In this document: one piece after another, positions 31,574 to 40,048 of the stretch
Numbering within the stretch: the first letter of the stretch is position 1
Layout: each line of letters begins with the position of its first letter
Assembly (NCBI RefSeq): GCF_014207985.1
Contig: NZ_JACHMI010000001.1
Location: 541,001 to 605,000 of the forward strand
DNA: 64,000 nucleotides
Direction of reading: 5' to 3'
From: Nonomuraea rubra
Lineage (GTDB): Bacteria; Actinomycetota; Actinomycetes; Streptosporangiales; Streptosporangiaceae
Position numbers and translations under genes: made by a program
The notes under the pieces: model-generated
Databases searched by the model: none
Told to the model about the DNA's origin: nothing
What the model saw: the letters and a program-made list of their open reading frames with translations, nothing else

Positions 31574-32017
31574 TCAGAGCTCGGTCAGCCCGAGCCCGAC
31601 CAGGACGAGGCCGGCCGCGGACGCCACCGTGCGGAGCGTGTTGAAGGTGGTCCACCGGGGCGAGTAGTCCTGGTACGACAGCTTCCCGGCGTCGATCGCG
31701 TTGTTCATCGGCACGTTGATCGCCATGGTCACCACGAACGAGCCGAGGAAGTTCACCCCGGCGGCGGCGAAGAACCACGTGGCGGCCATGCCGTCCGCGA
31801 GGAACCCGGCCGCCAGGGCGGCCAGCGGGGAGCCCAGGAAGATCAGGTAGAGCCAGCCGTTCTGGATCTTGCGGTTGATGCTCCGCATCGCCGCCTCGGC
31901 CTGGGCGGGGTCGATGGCGTTCAGCCCCGGCATGACCGACATGGAGAAGGAGTAGAACAGGCCCGTGAGGGCGCCGTGCAGCACGAGGGTGATCAGAGCC
32001 AGTACAAGCATGGTCAT
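31574..32017 (-). CDS. DUF1772 membrane protein
   Basis: A 147-residue protein with four membrane helices (LALITLVLHGALTGLFYSFSM; LIFLGSPLAALAAGFLADG; FFAAAGVNFLGSFVVTMAI; LRTVASAAGLVLVGLGL). MSVMPGL, VPMNNAID and WTTFNTLRT match the DUF1772 family, related to anthrone oxygenase-like proteins. Its function is unknown. ATG at 32017 is used; a second in-frame ATG is at 32011. It is convergent with the DUF59 gene (14 bp gap). Confidence 0.82.
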   Translation of the reverse strand: MTMLVLALITLVLHGALTGLFYSFSMSVMPGLNAIDPAQAEAAMRSINRKIQNGWLYLIFLGSPLAALAAGFLADGMAATWFFAAAGVNFLGSFVVTMAINVPMNNAIDAGKLSYQDYSPRWTTFNTLRTVASAAGLVLVGLGLTEL

Positions 32018-32100
32018 ATCGTGACGCCCGACCGGCGAGACGGTCCATGGTGGGCCCTCTCACCTCCATACGCGAGCGTCTACGGCGAGGAGCGGAGCCG

Positions 32101-32781
32101 CTAGCACCCCTCCGGCATCCGGAGGCACAGGACGGGAAGCCCGCTCCCCGCGTTGAGCACCACCCGGTTCCCCAGCGGCTCCTGGAGTTCGGCGACGCCC
32201 TCACCGGACATCCCGACCCCGGCGCACATGCCGCCGACCAGGTCTCCCACGCGCCCGACCGCGTCCCAGTCGACCGCGACCTGATCGATCGTGCCGGGCA
32301 GATCCGAGAAGCGCAGCCGCCAGGCGGGCACGGTGGCCATGCCGCGCAGCGTCCGCAGCCGCATCGTGGTGAAGGTGGCGCCGGTCATGTGGTAGCTCTG
32401 CTCGTCGGGAAGGCCGGAGTCGCCGTCCTCCCACGGCGACTGCTCCAGCATCGCCTCGCGCGCCCCGATCACCGGCACCCGCCTCGTGGTCCCGTCGTCC
32501 CAGCGCACCTGCCCGTCGGCGGGCGTGGCGGGCAGCGGCCCGGCCACCTTCCAGCCGAACTCCTCATCGCGCCGGACCTTCCTGAGCACCTCCGGCGGCG
32601 CCGAGCTGAGCCCGCCCAGCGGCAGGAACCCGTCGCGCCACCGCTCCGCCGCGCCGCTGGTCCGCCACGTCCACACGGCCCGCGCGGCGTCGTCCTCGAA
32701 CGTCCGGGGCGTGCCCACCAGCGGGTGCGTTCCGCTGAGGAACAGCAGCACGGCCACCAGCGTCACCCCTAATCGCACCAT
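32101..32781 (-). CDS. Hypothetical secreted or anchored protein
   Basis: A 226-residue protein starting with a hydrophobic stretch MVRLGVTLVAVLLFLSG typical of a signal peptide or single anchor. The mature part is about 200 residues, with GGMCAGVGM and a C-terminal CLRMPEGC giving three cysteines. No family is recognised. It is divergent from the P450 gene (65 bp gap). Confidence 0.6.
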   Translation of the reverse strand: MVRLGVTLVAVLLFLSGTHPLVGTPRTFEDDAARAVWTWRTSGAAERWRDGFLPLGGLSSAPPEVLRKVRRDEEFGWKVAGPLPATPADGQVRWDDGTTRRVPVIGAREAMLEQSPWEDGDSGLPDEQSYHMTGATFTTMRLRTLRGMATVPAWRLRFSDLPGTIDQVAVDWDAVGRVGDLVGGMCAGVGMSGEGVAELQEPLGNRVVLNAGSGLPVLCLRMPEGC

Positions 32782-32846
32782 GTGGTGATCTTGACAGAAC
32801 CATCGGGAGGCTTGCCAAGCGAACGTGCTCGGGAGACCGTGGCGAC

Positions 32847-34127
32847 GTGCGCGATATCCCCGGACCTCCCGCCCAGTCAGACAGCGGGCTGAGCGCCATC
32901 ACGGCCGCGGGCGGCCTGCACGCCTACCAGCTCGACCTGCACGACCGGTACGGCCCGCTGGTGCGCTTCCAGCTCCCCGGCGCCCCGTCGGCCGTCTCGG
33001 TGGCCGATCCCGTGCTCCTGGAGGCCACGGCCGCGGTCAACGCCCGCCCGGACAAGCTCTTCGAGTTCCTGGCCCCGCTGTGCGAGGCGGGCAACCTCCA
33101 GACGCTGCCCGCCGGCGAGCACGTCCCGTTCCGCCGGGCACTGCTGTCGGTCCTGGCCGGCCGACGCTCCCACGAGACCCACTTCCCCGCCTTCACCGCC
33201 CTGGCCACGGAGCTCGCCGACCGCTGGGCGGGCCTGGGCGAGGTGGCGCTGCAGCAGGACCTGAGCGCGCTCTCCCTGCGCATGATCTGCCAGTACGCCC
33301 TCGGCGGCGACATCGACGACCCCGCCCGGGTGGTGAGCGCGTTCGAGACCGTGCTGACCGTCTACCTGGGCCGCCTCCACGAGAGCGACGACGACCTGTC
33401 GCGGGCCGAGCAGGCGCTGGCGTACCTGCGCGAGGTCGTGGACGGCGTCCTGGCCGCCGGTGGCAGCGACCTGGTCGCCGCCCTGGTCAAGGCGGAGCTG
33501 ACGCCGGCCCGCATCCGCGACGCCGTCCTCATGATCATGCTGGCCGCCCACCACACCACCGGCGTGGCCGTCTCCTGGACCCTCCACCTCCTGGCCGGGC
33601 ACCCGGAGGAGGCGGCGCGGGTGGCCGCCGAGCTGGACGACGTCCTGGGCGACCGTCCCGCCCCGTCCTACGCCGACCTCAAGCGCCTGCCGTACCTGGA
33701 GAGGGCGCTCAAGGAGTCGATGCGCCTCTACCCGCCCGGCCCGTACGGCGCCCGCGAGACCACCGAGGACCTCACCCTCGCCGGCCACCACCTCCCGGCG
33801 GGCACCACGATCTTCTACCCCTTCTGGGCCGTTCACCTGAACCCGGACCACTGGCCGGACCCGCACGCGTTCGTCCCCGACCGGTTCACCCCCGAGGCGT
33901 CGGCGCGCCGTCCCCGGTACGCCTACATCCCCTTCGGCCTGGGCCCGCGCAGCTGCGAGGGCGCGAGCCTGGCCATGGTGGAGGCGGAGCTGGTGCTGGC
34001 GGTGCTGCTCAGGAGGTTCCGCTTCGAACCGGTCGAGGACCATCCCGTGGTGCCGGTGGAACGCTTCGTGTTGTGGGCCGAGAACGACATCAGGATGCGC
34101 GTTCGCGTGAGGCGCCCTTCCGGATGA
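32847..34127 (+). CDS. Cytochrome P450
   Basis: A 426-residue soluble P450. The heme-binding loop FGLGPRSCEG (~362-371) supplies the thiolate Cys, ESMR (~290-293) is the K-helix ExxR and FVPDRF the meander. The I-helix oxygen-activation motif, usually [A/G]Gx[D/E]T[T/S], reads AAHHTT (~231-236): the conserved acid is His and the Gly is Ala. That change could alter proton delivery. No ferredoxin or reductase gene is adjacent. The GTG at 32847 starts MRDIPGPP, a normal P450 N-terminus. The substrate is unknown. Confidence 0.9.
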   Translation: MRDIPGPPAQSDSGLSAITAAGGLHAYQLDLHDRYGPLVRFQLPGAPSAVSVADPVLLEATAAVNARPDKLFEFLAPLCEAGNLQTLPAGEHVPFRRALLSVLAGRRSHETHFPAFTALATELADRWAGLGEVALQQDLSALSLRMICQYALGGDIDDPARVVSAFETVLTVYLGRLHESDDDLSRAEQALAYLREVVDGVLAAGGSDLVAALVKAELTPARIRDAVLMIMLAAHHTTGVAVSWTLHLLAGHPEEAARVAAELDDVLGDRPAPSYADLKRLPYLERALKESMRLYPPGPYGARETTEDLTLAGHHLPAGTTIFYPFWAVHLNPDHWPDPHAFVPDRFTPEASARRPRYAYIPFGLGPRSCEGASLAMVEAELVLAVLLRRFRFEPVEDHPVVPVERFVLWAENDIRMRVRVRRPSG

Positions 34128-34259
34128 CGTGAACCGGTGTGGTGCTGATCACGGCTGGTGTGTGGATTCCTCCACAGATGATCCCTGGGTGCCTCCGTAG
34201 TGTTCCTGACGTCGGGACGAGCCCGGCAGCACCGAACACAGAAGAAAGAGGACCCGATC
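34128..34259. other. Intergenic region upstream of a small secreted protein
   Basis: Contains the ribosome binding site (AGAGGA) for the next gene. I see no clear -10/-35 pair or repeat. Confidence 0.4.
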
Positions 34260-34679
34260 ATGCGTAAGACCCTCACGATCGCCGCCCTGGCCGGTTCGAT
34301 GGCCGTCACCGGCCTGGCCCTGAGCCCGGCCGCCGCGCAGGCGGCCACGCCGGCCACCACCACCGCCGGTGCGAGCACCGTCACGCTCGTCAAGTGGGGC
34401 AAGTTCTTCTCCGGCGACCGCAAGGCCTACACCTACGGCAAGACCTGGAACGCGGGCGGCAAGGTGTTCACGAAGTGGTACGGCGTGGACAAGGTCGGCG
34501 GCAAGAAGGGCTGGGTGTGGTTCGAGTACTACCAGAACGGCTCCTGGCACAAGTTCAACAAGTCCTGGGACGGCAAGGTCGTCGGCGCCTGGAGCGGCAA
34601 GGGGATCAAGAAGGTCTACACGTTCACCTGCTGGGCCGGCAAGTTCGACAACTGCGGCAAGAAGTACCGCATCTACTAA
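34260..34679 (+). CDS. Small secreted basic protein
   Basis: A 139-residue exported protein. MRKTLTIAALAGSMAVTG is a standard Sec signal peptide, with likely cleavage after AAQA near residue 28. The mature ~110 residues are rich in Lys, Gly, Trp and Tyr (GKTWNAGGKVFTKWYGVDK; YYQNGSWHKFNKSWDGK) and contain two Cys (TCWAGKFDNCGKK), probably one disulfide. Such small aromatic and basic exported proteins are common in actinomycetes with unknown roles, perhaps cell-surface binding. Confidence 0.72.
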   Translation: MRKTLTIAALAGSMAVTGLALSPAAAQAATPATTTAGASTVTLVKWGKFFSGDRKAYTYGKTWNAGGKVFTKWYGVDKVGGKKGWVWFEYYQNGSWHKFNKSWDGKVVGAWSGKGIKKVYTFTCWAGKFDNCGKKYRIY

Positions 34680-34775
34680 ATCTTGAACCGGCATTGCCCC
34701 GCATTCCGCCTGGACGCCGGGGCGGTCAGGCGAAGCTACCCATGACAGCTTCCTGGCACGACGGAGCAGGCTCTC

Positions 34776-35213
34776 ATGGTTGGATCATCGCTCGCCGCCC
34801 TCGCCCTGATCACCGCGTTCCCGGCCCCGGCCGTGACGCTGCAGCAGAAACTCACCGCGCTCTCGGCGCTCACCCAGCCCACCGCACGCAGCGCCGCCGC
34901 CTGGCGCGCCGCCTGGCAGGACCGGTCCTCCTGGGCCCCCTACGCCTTCGACTGGTCCACCGACCTGTGCTCCGGCAGCCCTGACAAGCCGCTCGGCTTC
35001 GACTTCAGCCTGCCCTGCGTGCGGCACGACTTCGGCTACCGCAACTACAAGGCGATGGGCCGGCTCCCCGCCCACCGGGAGCGCGTCGACCAGGCCTTCC
35101 TGTTCGACCTGGGCCGGGTGTGCGCCGCCTACGCCGAGATCCGCAAGACCGCGTGTGACAGGCTCGCCCGCTCGTACTATCAGGCGGTGCGGCGACTGGG
35201 AGCGGTCTACTAG
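34776..35213 (+). CDS. Secreted prokaryotic phospholipase A2
   Basis: A 145-residue phospholipase A2 of the bacterial/fungal secreted type. The catalytic signature CVRHDFGYRN lies at residues 81-90, with His84-Asp85 as the catalytic dyad, and FDWSTDLCSGSPDKPLGFDF upstream provides the calcium-binding region. A 20-residue hydrophobic N-terminus (MVGSSLAALALITAFPAPAV) acts as signal peptide. Cys65-Cys81 and Cys112-Cys122-like pairs fit the family's two disulfides. The enzyme cleaves the sn-2 acyl chain of phospholipids outside the cell. A GGAGCAGG ribosome site precedes the ATG. Confidence 0.88.
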   Translation: MVGSSLAALALITAFPAPAVTLQQKLTALSALTQPTARSAAAWRAAWQDRSSWAPYAFDWSTDLCSGSPDKPLGFDFSLPCVRHDFGYRNYKAMGRLPAHRERVDQAFLFDLGRVCAAYAEIRKTACDRLARSYYQAVRRLGAVY

Positions 35214-35222
35214 GAGGCCACG

Positions 35223-35555
35223 GTGGCACACCGGGTCAAGGTCGAGGGCGACAGGTATCACGGGCACGTGCCCGAGGGGGCGGCGTACGTGGGCAGGGCG
35301 GCGCCGGGGCTGAAGGCGAGCCCGTACAACAGCCCGCACAGCGTCGGCGGCAAGGGCTGCCGGACGTGCGGCGGGCGGGTCCACGAGCGGGCCGAGGTGA
35401 TCGAGCTGTACCGCGTGCACCTGCGCGAACATCCGGAGCTCGTCGAACGGGCCCGCGAGGAGCTGGCGGGCAGGGACCTCGCCTGCTGGTGCAAGCCCGA
35501 CCAGGACTGCCACGCCGACGTGCTGCTGGCCGTGGTGGCCGGGCAGGAGCCGTAG
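35223..35555 (+). CDS. DUF4326 domain protein
   Basis: A 110-residue protein: AAYVGRAAPGLKASPYNSPH, then YRVHLREHPELVERAREELAGRDLACWCKPDQDCHADVLLAV, the DUF4326 pattern with its CWC...CHAD ending. A CRTCGG motif in the middle adds a further Cys pair, so four or more Cys plus His could bind a metal. The GTG at 35223 has AGGAGG (35212-35217) that overlaps the stop of the phospholipase gene, so the two are translationally coupled. The function is unknown; the family is common in phages and actinobacteria. Confidence 0.82.
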   Translation: MAHRVKVEGDRYHGHVPEGAAYVGRAAPGLKASPYNSPHSVGGKGCRTCGGRVHERAEVIELYRVHLREHPELVERAREELAGRDLACWCKPDQDCHADVLLAVVAGQEP

Positions 35556-35560
35556 GGCCG

Positions 35561-36037
35561 TCAGCCGGCGGGTACGAGCTCGAACACCGGGTGGTGCTCC
35601 GCCTCGGCGACGAAGTCCGCCACTGGAGAGTCCCTGGTGGCCCGGAAGTACGGCCGCGTGGGGGTCGCGACCGCGACGTAGAGCTTGAGTACGGGCCCGG
35701 CCTCCTGGGGCGTGGCCTCCCGCACGGTGTAGGCCCGCCTGCCGAAGAGCCGGCCCAGGGTGACCCGCGCGTCCGCGCGCACGTTGTGCACCCAGGAGAC
35801 GACCCCGTACGGCGCCACCAGCCACCGCTTACCCTCGTGCTCGACGACGGTCACCGGATTGGTACGCGGGCGCCCCGTCTTGCGGCCCCGGGTGGTGAGC
35901 AGGTAGGAGCCGGGCACCAGGCCGGCCCGGATGAACACGCTGATGACCGCGTCGCCCACGCGGCGCCCGCGGCTCTGCCGGAACCGCCGCGGCGGCCCGG
36001 AGGTCCCGCCGGGGTTGGAAGGTGTCGCCTCGGCCAT
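35561..36037 (-). CDS. Nitroreductase/deazaflavin (F420)-dependent oxidoreductase
   Basis: A 158-residue protein of the Ddn-like deazaflavin-dependent family: FIRAGLVPGSYLLTTRGRKTGRPRTNPVTVVEHEGKRWLVAPYGVVSWVHNVRADARVTL is the characteristic F420-binding split barrel. It uses F420H2 to reduce nitro or enone substrates. The ATG at 36037 with GAGAGG upstream is chosen; the open frame extends 50 codons further but without family resemblance. It converges with the DUF4326 gene. Confidence 0.88.
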   Translation of the reverse strand: MAEATPSNPGGTSGPPRRFRQSRGRRVGDAVISVFIRAGLVPGSYLLTTRGRKTGRPRTNPVTVVEHEGKRWLVAPYGVVSWVHNVRADARVTLGRLFGRRAYTVREATPQEAGPVLKLYVAVATPTRPYFRATRDSPVADFVAEAEHHPVFELVPAG

Positions 36038-36210
36038 GTCCGCACCTCTCGTCGGTCGGCTCCAGCCTATGCGCGGAGATCGGCCATCGCCGGGGTTGAC
36101 GGCTCGCGCTGCCTGGCAATCAGGTTGAAAGTGGAAGAAGTCATCCGGCAAGCCCGCTGAAATCGCCCGACCGCACAGTGGGTCCATCCCACCTGAGAAG
36201 GACGGTCCCC

Positions 36211-36672
36211 ATGGCGATCACCCGAACCCTTGCAGGCCTGACCCTCGCGGCAGCCGCCGCCACCCTCGCCCTCACCGCCCCCGCGCACGCCGCGGCGAGC
36301 GCGCCGTGGGGCCCCTACTACGCCCCCGGACAGGCCGCCAAGGCCACCGGAACCCTGACCGCCACCGGCGAGGACCACGCCGACCTGCCGACCGCCGACG
36401 TCGTGCGCGTCTCGGGCAAGGTGCAGGACAACACCCGGGGCGCGGCCTGCGGCTGGGCCGTCTTCCGCATCACCTACCGGTCGGGCAACCAGCTGCCGAA
36501 CCGCGAGCACTGGGCGCGCGACTGCTCCTACAGGACCCCGAAGCGGTTCTCGTTCACCTACCGGCACGTCTACCAGGTCGAGCTCAAGGTCTGCGCCGAG
36601 CGCAAGGCCGCCAAGCCGTCGCTCAACTGCCTGTACGCGGGCACGTGGAAGACCCTCTACCTCTCGAAGTAA
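36211..36672 (+). CDS. Secreted hypothetical protein
   Basis: A 153-residue exported protein. The signal peptide MAITRTLAGLTLAAAAATLALTAPAHA is followed by mature sequence beginning AASAPWGPYYA. The mature part has four cysteines (AACGW, DCSY, KVCAE, LNCLY), likely two disulfides, and alternating beta-type sequence (KATGTLTATGEDHADL...VVRVSGKVQDN). The family is unknown. AAGGA 8 nt before ATG 36211 sets the start. The polysaccharide lyase gene follows 19 bp downstream and could be cotranscribed. Confidence 0.7.
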   Translation: MAITRTLAGLTLAAAAATLALTAPAHAAASAPWGPYYAPGQAAKATGTLTATGEDHADLPTADVVRVSGKVQDNTRGAACGWAVFRITYRSGNQLPNREHWARDCSYRTPKRFSFTYRHVYQVELKVCAERKAAKPSLNCLYAGTWKTLYLSK

Positions 36673-36691
36673 CCCCGGACGATCATGTACG

Positions 36692-39208
36692 GTGAGCCCC
36701 AGCGTATCCGCCACCGGCCTGGAGCTCGCCGTGCCGCACCTGTCCCGCCGCCAGGTTCTCTCCCTGCTTCCCGGCGCCGGCCTGCTCGCCGTCGCCGCCT
36801 CCCCGTCGCACGCCGCGGCGGTCGACCACGCGAGGCTGCTGGCCAACACCCTCGCCATCTTCGCCGGCACGCCGGACGTCAACGCCCGCCCCGAGGTGGC
36901 CGGCAAGCTCGCCGCCATCCTCGCCACCGCCAGGCAGCGGCTGGCGGCCATGGACCAGGCGGGCGAGGGCGAGCTGTTCGCCGGCCTGCGGCTCGGCACC
37001 GACGACGTCAACCTCCGGCTGGCCTACCAGTACCTGTACGAGATCGCGCTCGCCACCCGCGCGCCCGGCAGCGCGCTCGCCGACGACGCCGCCGCCCAGC
37101 AGCGCGTCGCCGGCGGCCTGCGCTGGCTGCACGAGCGCCACTTCGCCGACCAGCAGGCCGGTTACTACGGCAACTGGCACAACTGGGAGATCGCCATCCC
37201 CGCCCACGTGAGCAGGACGCTGGCCCTGCTGCCCGAGGGCTTACGCGGCGACCTCACGGCGACGTACCTCGCCTCGATGGACGCCTACCTCCGCAACGGC
37301 AAGGACGGCGACGTCGACCTCGACTCCCGCTTCCACACCGGGGCGAACCTGGCCGACATCACCGCCAACCGCATCCTCCAGGGCGCGCTCACCGCCGACG
37401 ACGCCCGCGTCACCAAGGCCATCGCCGACCAGGCCACGGTCTTCGCCACGATCGACCCGTACCGGCTCCAGCACGGCGTCACCGACGGCTACTACCGCGA
37501 CGGCTCCTTCATCCAGCACCATTCGGTCGCCTACACCGGCTCGTACGGCCGCAGCCTGCTGACCCGCGTCGTGCAGACGCTCAAGATGCTCGAAGGCGTG
37601 GCGAGCGGCCCGCAGGACCTGCCGGCCGTGGTGTACCGGTGGATCACCGACGGCTTCGCCCCGCTGATCTTCGAGGGCTGGATGATGGAGATCGTCAAGG
37701 GGCGGGCGGTCTCGCGCACCAGCAGCGGCTACACCGACATCGGCGTGGTCGTGGAGGCCATGGCCGACCTGGCCGACCACGTCGAGGACGCGCTGCCGCT
37801 GAAGAGGTACCTCAGGTTCCTGCCGGCGGCGGACACGACCGCGTTCGTCTCCCCGGTGAGCATCGCCCGCTACGCCGCCATCCGCGCCGACTCCACCGTC
37901 CCGGCCGCCGATCTGAACCCGGCCGCGCGCAGCGTCGCGTTCAACGCCATGGACCGCACCGTGCACCGCCGCCCGGGGTACGCCTTCGCGCTGGCCCGCA
38001 GCTCGGAGCGGATCAGCAAGTACGAGTACATGAACGGCGAGAACCTCATGCCCTGGTTCCAGGGCGACGGGGCGTACTACCTGTACCTGGCGGGTGAGGA
38101 CCAGCGCGAGGTGTTCGGCGTCGACTACTACACGGCCGTCTCGCCGTACCGGCTGGCGGGGGTGACCGCGCCGGTGGAGGAGCGGCGGACGGTGCCCGAG
38201 CTGTACGGCCGCTTCTGGTACGAGAACCCGGGGCACCCGCTCGGCTTCACCTCCTCCTCGGAGTCCCAGAACACCTACGTGTACTTCCCGCGCGCGGGGA
38301 ACGCCTTCTCCGGCGGCGCGACCCTCGGCGCGTACGGGGCCGCGGGCATGGTCCAGTCCGACGACGCCGCGTACACCGCGAAGCAGGCGGGCATCCTGCC
38401 CGACGACTTCGTCGCCTACCGGAACGCGCGCGCCACCAAGTCCTGGTTCCTGTTCGACGACGAGATCGTGGTGCTGGCCGCCGACGTCTCGGGCCAGGGC
38501 GGCCGGGACGTGGTGACCACCGTGGACAGCCGCATCGCCGCACCCGGCAATGCGGTCGCACTCACGGGCGAGCGCTGGGACGGGAGTTCCTGGCAGCCGG
38601 GCGCCCCGGCCACGCCGCCGCGCTGGCTGCGTTACGCCAACGGCACCCGCGGCACCGCCGTCGGCTACGCCTTCCTCACCAGGCAGCCCGTGGCGGCGGG
38701 GCTGGAGACGGTCACCCGCAGCCGCCGGGTCGTCCGCACCGCCAACCCCGACACCGCCGTCACCAAGAACGTGTTCACCGCCACGATCGCCGGCGTGCCC
38801 GCCTTCGCCTACGCCCTGGTCCCGAACGCCACCGAGGCCGCCCTGCGGGCGTACGAGGACGGCCCGCTGACCGTTCTGGCCAACGACCGGCACGTCCAGG
38901 CCGTGCGGCACAGGGCGCTCGGCATCGTGGCCTGCAACGTGTTCGGCGACGGCCCGCGCCGCGCCGGGAACCTGCTCGTGGACGGCCCCGCCTCGGTCAT
39001 CGTCCGCTCGTCCGGCGGCCGGACGGAGGTGGCGCTGTCCGACCCCACGATGGGACGCGAGCGGGTCTCCGTGGTCGTGCGCGGCGCCCGCCTCAGGCTC
39101 GACACGGCCGACGAAGGGGTGACGGTGCACCGCGTACCGGGCGGGACCCTGATCCAGGCGACGACCCACCACGCCTACGGGCGCACCTTCAGTGCCACCC
39201 TCCACTGA
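36692..39208 (+). CDS. Secreted polysaccharide lyase family 8 (hyaluronate/chondroitin/xanthan lyase type)
   Basis: An 838-residue exported lyase. A twin-arginine signal (LSRRQVLSLLPGAGLLAVAA) ends near the SHA-AA site. The N-terminal alpha/alpha toroid holds the substrate-binding NWHNWEI (~160-166) and the catalytic His/Tyr segment QHHSVAYTGSYG (~275-286). The central and C-terminal regions are beta-sandwich domains (for example NTYVYFPRAGNAFSGG). It cleaves uronic-acid-containing polysaccharides by beta-elimination; the exact substrate is not decided by sequence alone. GTG 36692 is used; GTG 36731, closer to the Tat motif, is an alternative. Its end overlaps the cytochrome-b-like gene by 17 nt. 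Confidence 0.88.
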   Translation: MSPSVSATGLELAVPHLSRRQVLSLLPGAGLLAVAASPSHAAAVDHARLLANTLAIFAGTPDVNARPEVAGKLAAILATARQRLAAMDQAGEGELFAGLRLGTDDVNLRLAYQYLYEIALATRAPGSALADDAAAQQRVAGGLRWLHERHFADQQAGYYGNWHNWEIAIPAHVSRTLALLPEGLRGDLTATYLASMDAYLRNGKDGDVDLDSRFHTGANLADITANRILQGALTADDARVTKAIADQATVFATIDPYRLQHGVTDGYYRDGSFIQHHSVAYTGSYGRSLLTRVVQTLKMLEGVASGPQDLPAVVYRWITDGFAPLIFEGWMMEIVKGRAVSRTSSGYTDIGVVVEAMADLADHVEDALPLKRYLRFLPAADTTAFVSPVSIARYAAIRADSTVPAADLNPAARSVAFNAMDRTVHRRPGYAFALARSSERISKYEYMNGENLMPWFQGDGAYYLYLAGEDQREVFGVDYYTAVSPYRLAGVTAPVEERRTVPELYGRFWYENPGHPLGFTSSSESQNTYVYFPRAGNAFSGGATLGAYGAAGMVQSDDAAYTAKQAGILPDDFVAYRNARATKSWFLFDDEIVVLAADVSGQGGRDVVTTVDSRIAAPGNAVALTGERWDGSSWQPGAPATPPRWLRYANGTRGTAVGYAFLTRQPVAAGLETVTRSRRVVRTANPDTAVTKNVFTATIAGVPAFAYALVPNATEAALRAYEDGPLTVLANDRHVQAVRHRALGIVACNVFGDGPRRAGNLLVDGPASVIVRSSGGRTEVALSDPTMGRERVSVVVRGARLRLDTADEGVTVHRVPGGTLIQATTHHAYGRTFSATLH

Positions 39209-39761
39209 GCGCCTGGAGAGGGTCCGCCAGCTCGTGGGCGAGATGCTCATCTACTGCTTCGTGGTCGTCCTGGCCACCGGCGCCTTCCTGGCCTTCCACT
39301 TCACGCCGAGCGGCCAGGAGGTGCCGTACGACGGCGCCTACCGGCCGCTGCACGGCGTCATGATGAGCGCCGCCTACGAATCCACCCTGCACATCAGCTT
39401 CGACGTGCGCGGCGGCCTGCTCATGCGGCAGCTGCACCTCACCTCCTCGACCCTGTTCCTGCTGGGCGCCGTCATCTGGGTCATGCTCGGCCAGTTCCGG
39501 TACGCCCCCGCGTGGCTGGGCCTTGGCCTGACCGTGCTGAGCGCCGTGAGCGGCTACGGCTCCGTGGACGACTGGCTGTCCGGCACCGTCCTCGGCGGGA
39601 TCCCGATCGTCGTCTGGTACGGCCTGCACCTGCTCGCCGCGCTGGCCCTGATCGTCACGCTGATCGTCTCCTCGCGCAGGGAGGCCGCCCGCCGGCCCAG
39701 GACGCCGGGTTTCGTGGTGCTGACCATCGCCCTCACCGCCCTGGTGTTCCTCTGGCGCTGA
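39192..39761 (+). CDS. Stand-alone mini cytochrome b (QcrB N-terminal-half homologue)
   Basis: A 189-residue four-to-five-helix protein matching only the N-terminal half of the bc1 cytochrome b. STLHISFDVRGGLLMRQLH and SGYGSVDDWLSGT are clear QcrB landmarks. In full cytochrome b, helices B and D each carry two heme His 14 residues apart. Here the first of each is kept (RQLH and WYGLH) but the second positions are Trp and Ser, so the pair for heme bL remains and the pair for heme bH is gone. This predicts a one-heme protein. The GTG start overlaps the end of the lyase gene by 17 nt. The partner and role are unknown. Confidence 0.75.
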   Translation: MPPSTERLERVRQLVGEMLIYCFVVVLATGAFLAFHFTPSGQEVPYDGAYRPLHGVMMSAAYESTLHISFDVRGGLLMRQLHLTSSTLFLLGAVIWVMLGQFRYAPAWLGLGLTVLSAVSGYGSVDDWLSGTVLGGIPIVVWYGLHLLAALALIVTLIVSSRREAARRPRTPGFVVLTIALTALVFLWR

Positions 39762-39797
39762 CCGGGAATCTGTCCCCTCGGGGTCAGGAGGTCGAAC

Positions 39798-39968
39798 ATG
39801 CCCGTCATCGTGGGCGCCATAGCCGCCCTGCTCACGTTCATCGTGATCGGAAGCCTGCTGGCCCCGCTGGGCGCCATGGGCCCCGTCGAGATCGCCGTCA
39901 TCGCCGTCGTGGCGCTGGCCGCGGGGATCGCGGCGGGCGTCTGGGAGGCCCGTCGGCGACGGAGCTGA
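39798..39968 (+). CDS. Small membrane protein, 56 aa
   Basis: A short gene with an excellent ribosome binding site (AGGAGG, 39786-39791, 6 nt before the ATG). The product MPVIVGAIAALLTFIVIG..., with a second helix EIAVIAVVALAAGIAAGV and a basic end EARRRRS, is a two-helix hairpin with the C-terminus in the cytoplasm. It lies 36 bp after the mini cytochrome b on the same strand and is probably cotranscribed. The family is unknown. Confidence 0.6.
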   Translation: MPVIVGAIAALLTFIVIGSLLAPLGAMGPVEIAVIAVVALAAGIAAGVWEARRRRS

Positions 39969-39979
39969 AATCGCTCGGA

Positions 39980-40004
39980 AAAGTGCTCATTCGGTGAGCA
40001 CTTT
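39980..40004. promoter_or_regulatory. Perfect 10-bp hairpin AAAGTGCTCA-TTCGG-TGAGCACTTT
   Basis: A 10-bp perfect inverted repeat with a TTCGG loop, between the 56-aa gene and the VOC gene. Possible roles are a terminator (no T run follows) or an operator for the VOC gene 45 bp downstream. An operator is slightly favoured. Confidence 0.5.
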
Positions 40005-40048
40005 CGGGGGTGATGATGGGGGCACAACCCAGCGAACAGGAGCCGGAG

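Noticed and set aside
39980..40004. Classical Rho-independent terminator
   Set aside because: A good stem exists but no T tract follows, so it is listed as a regulatory hairpin instead.
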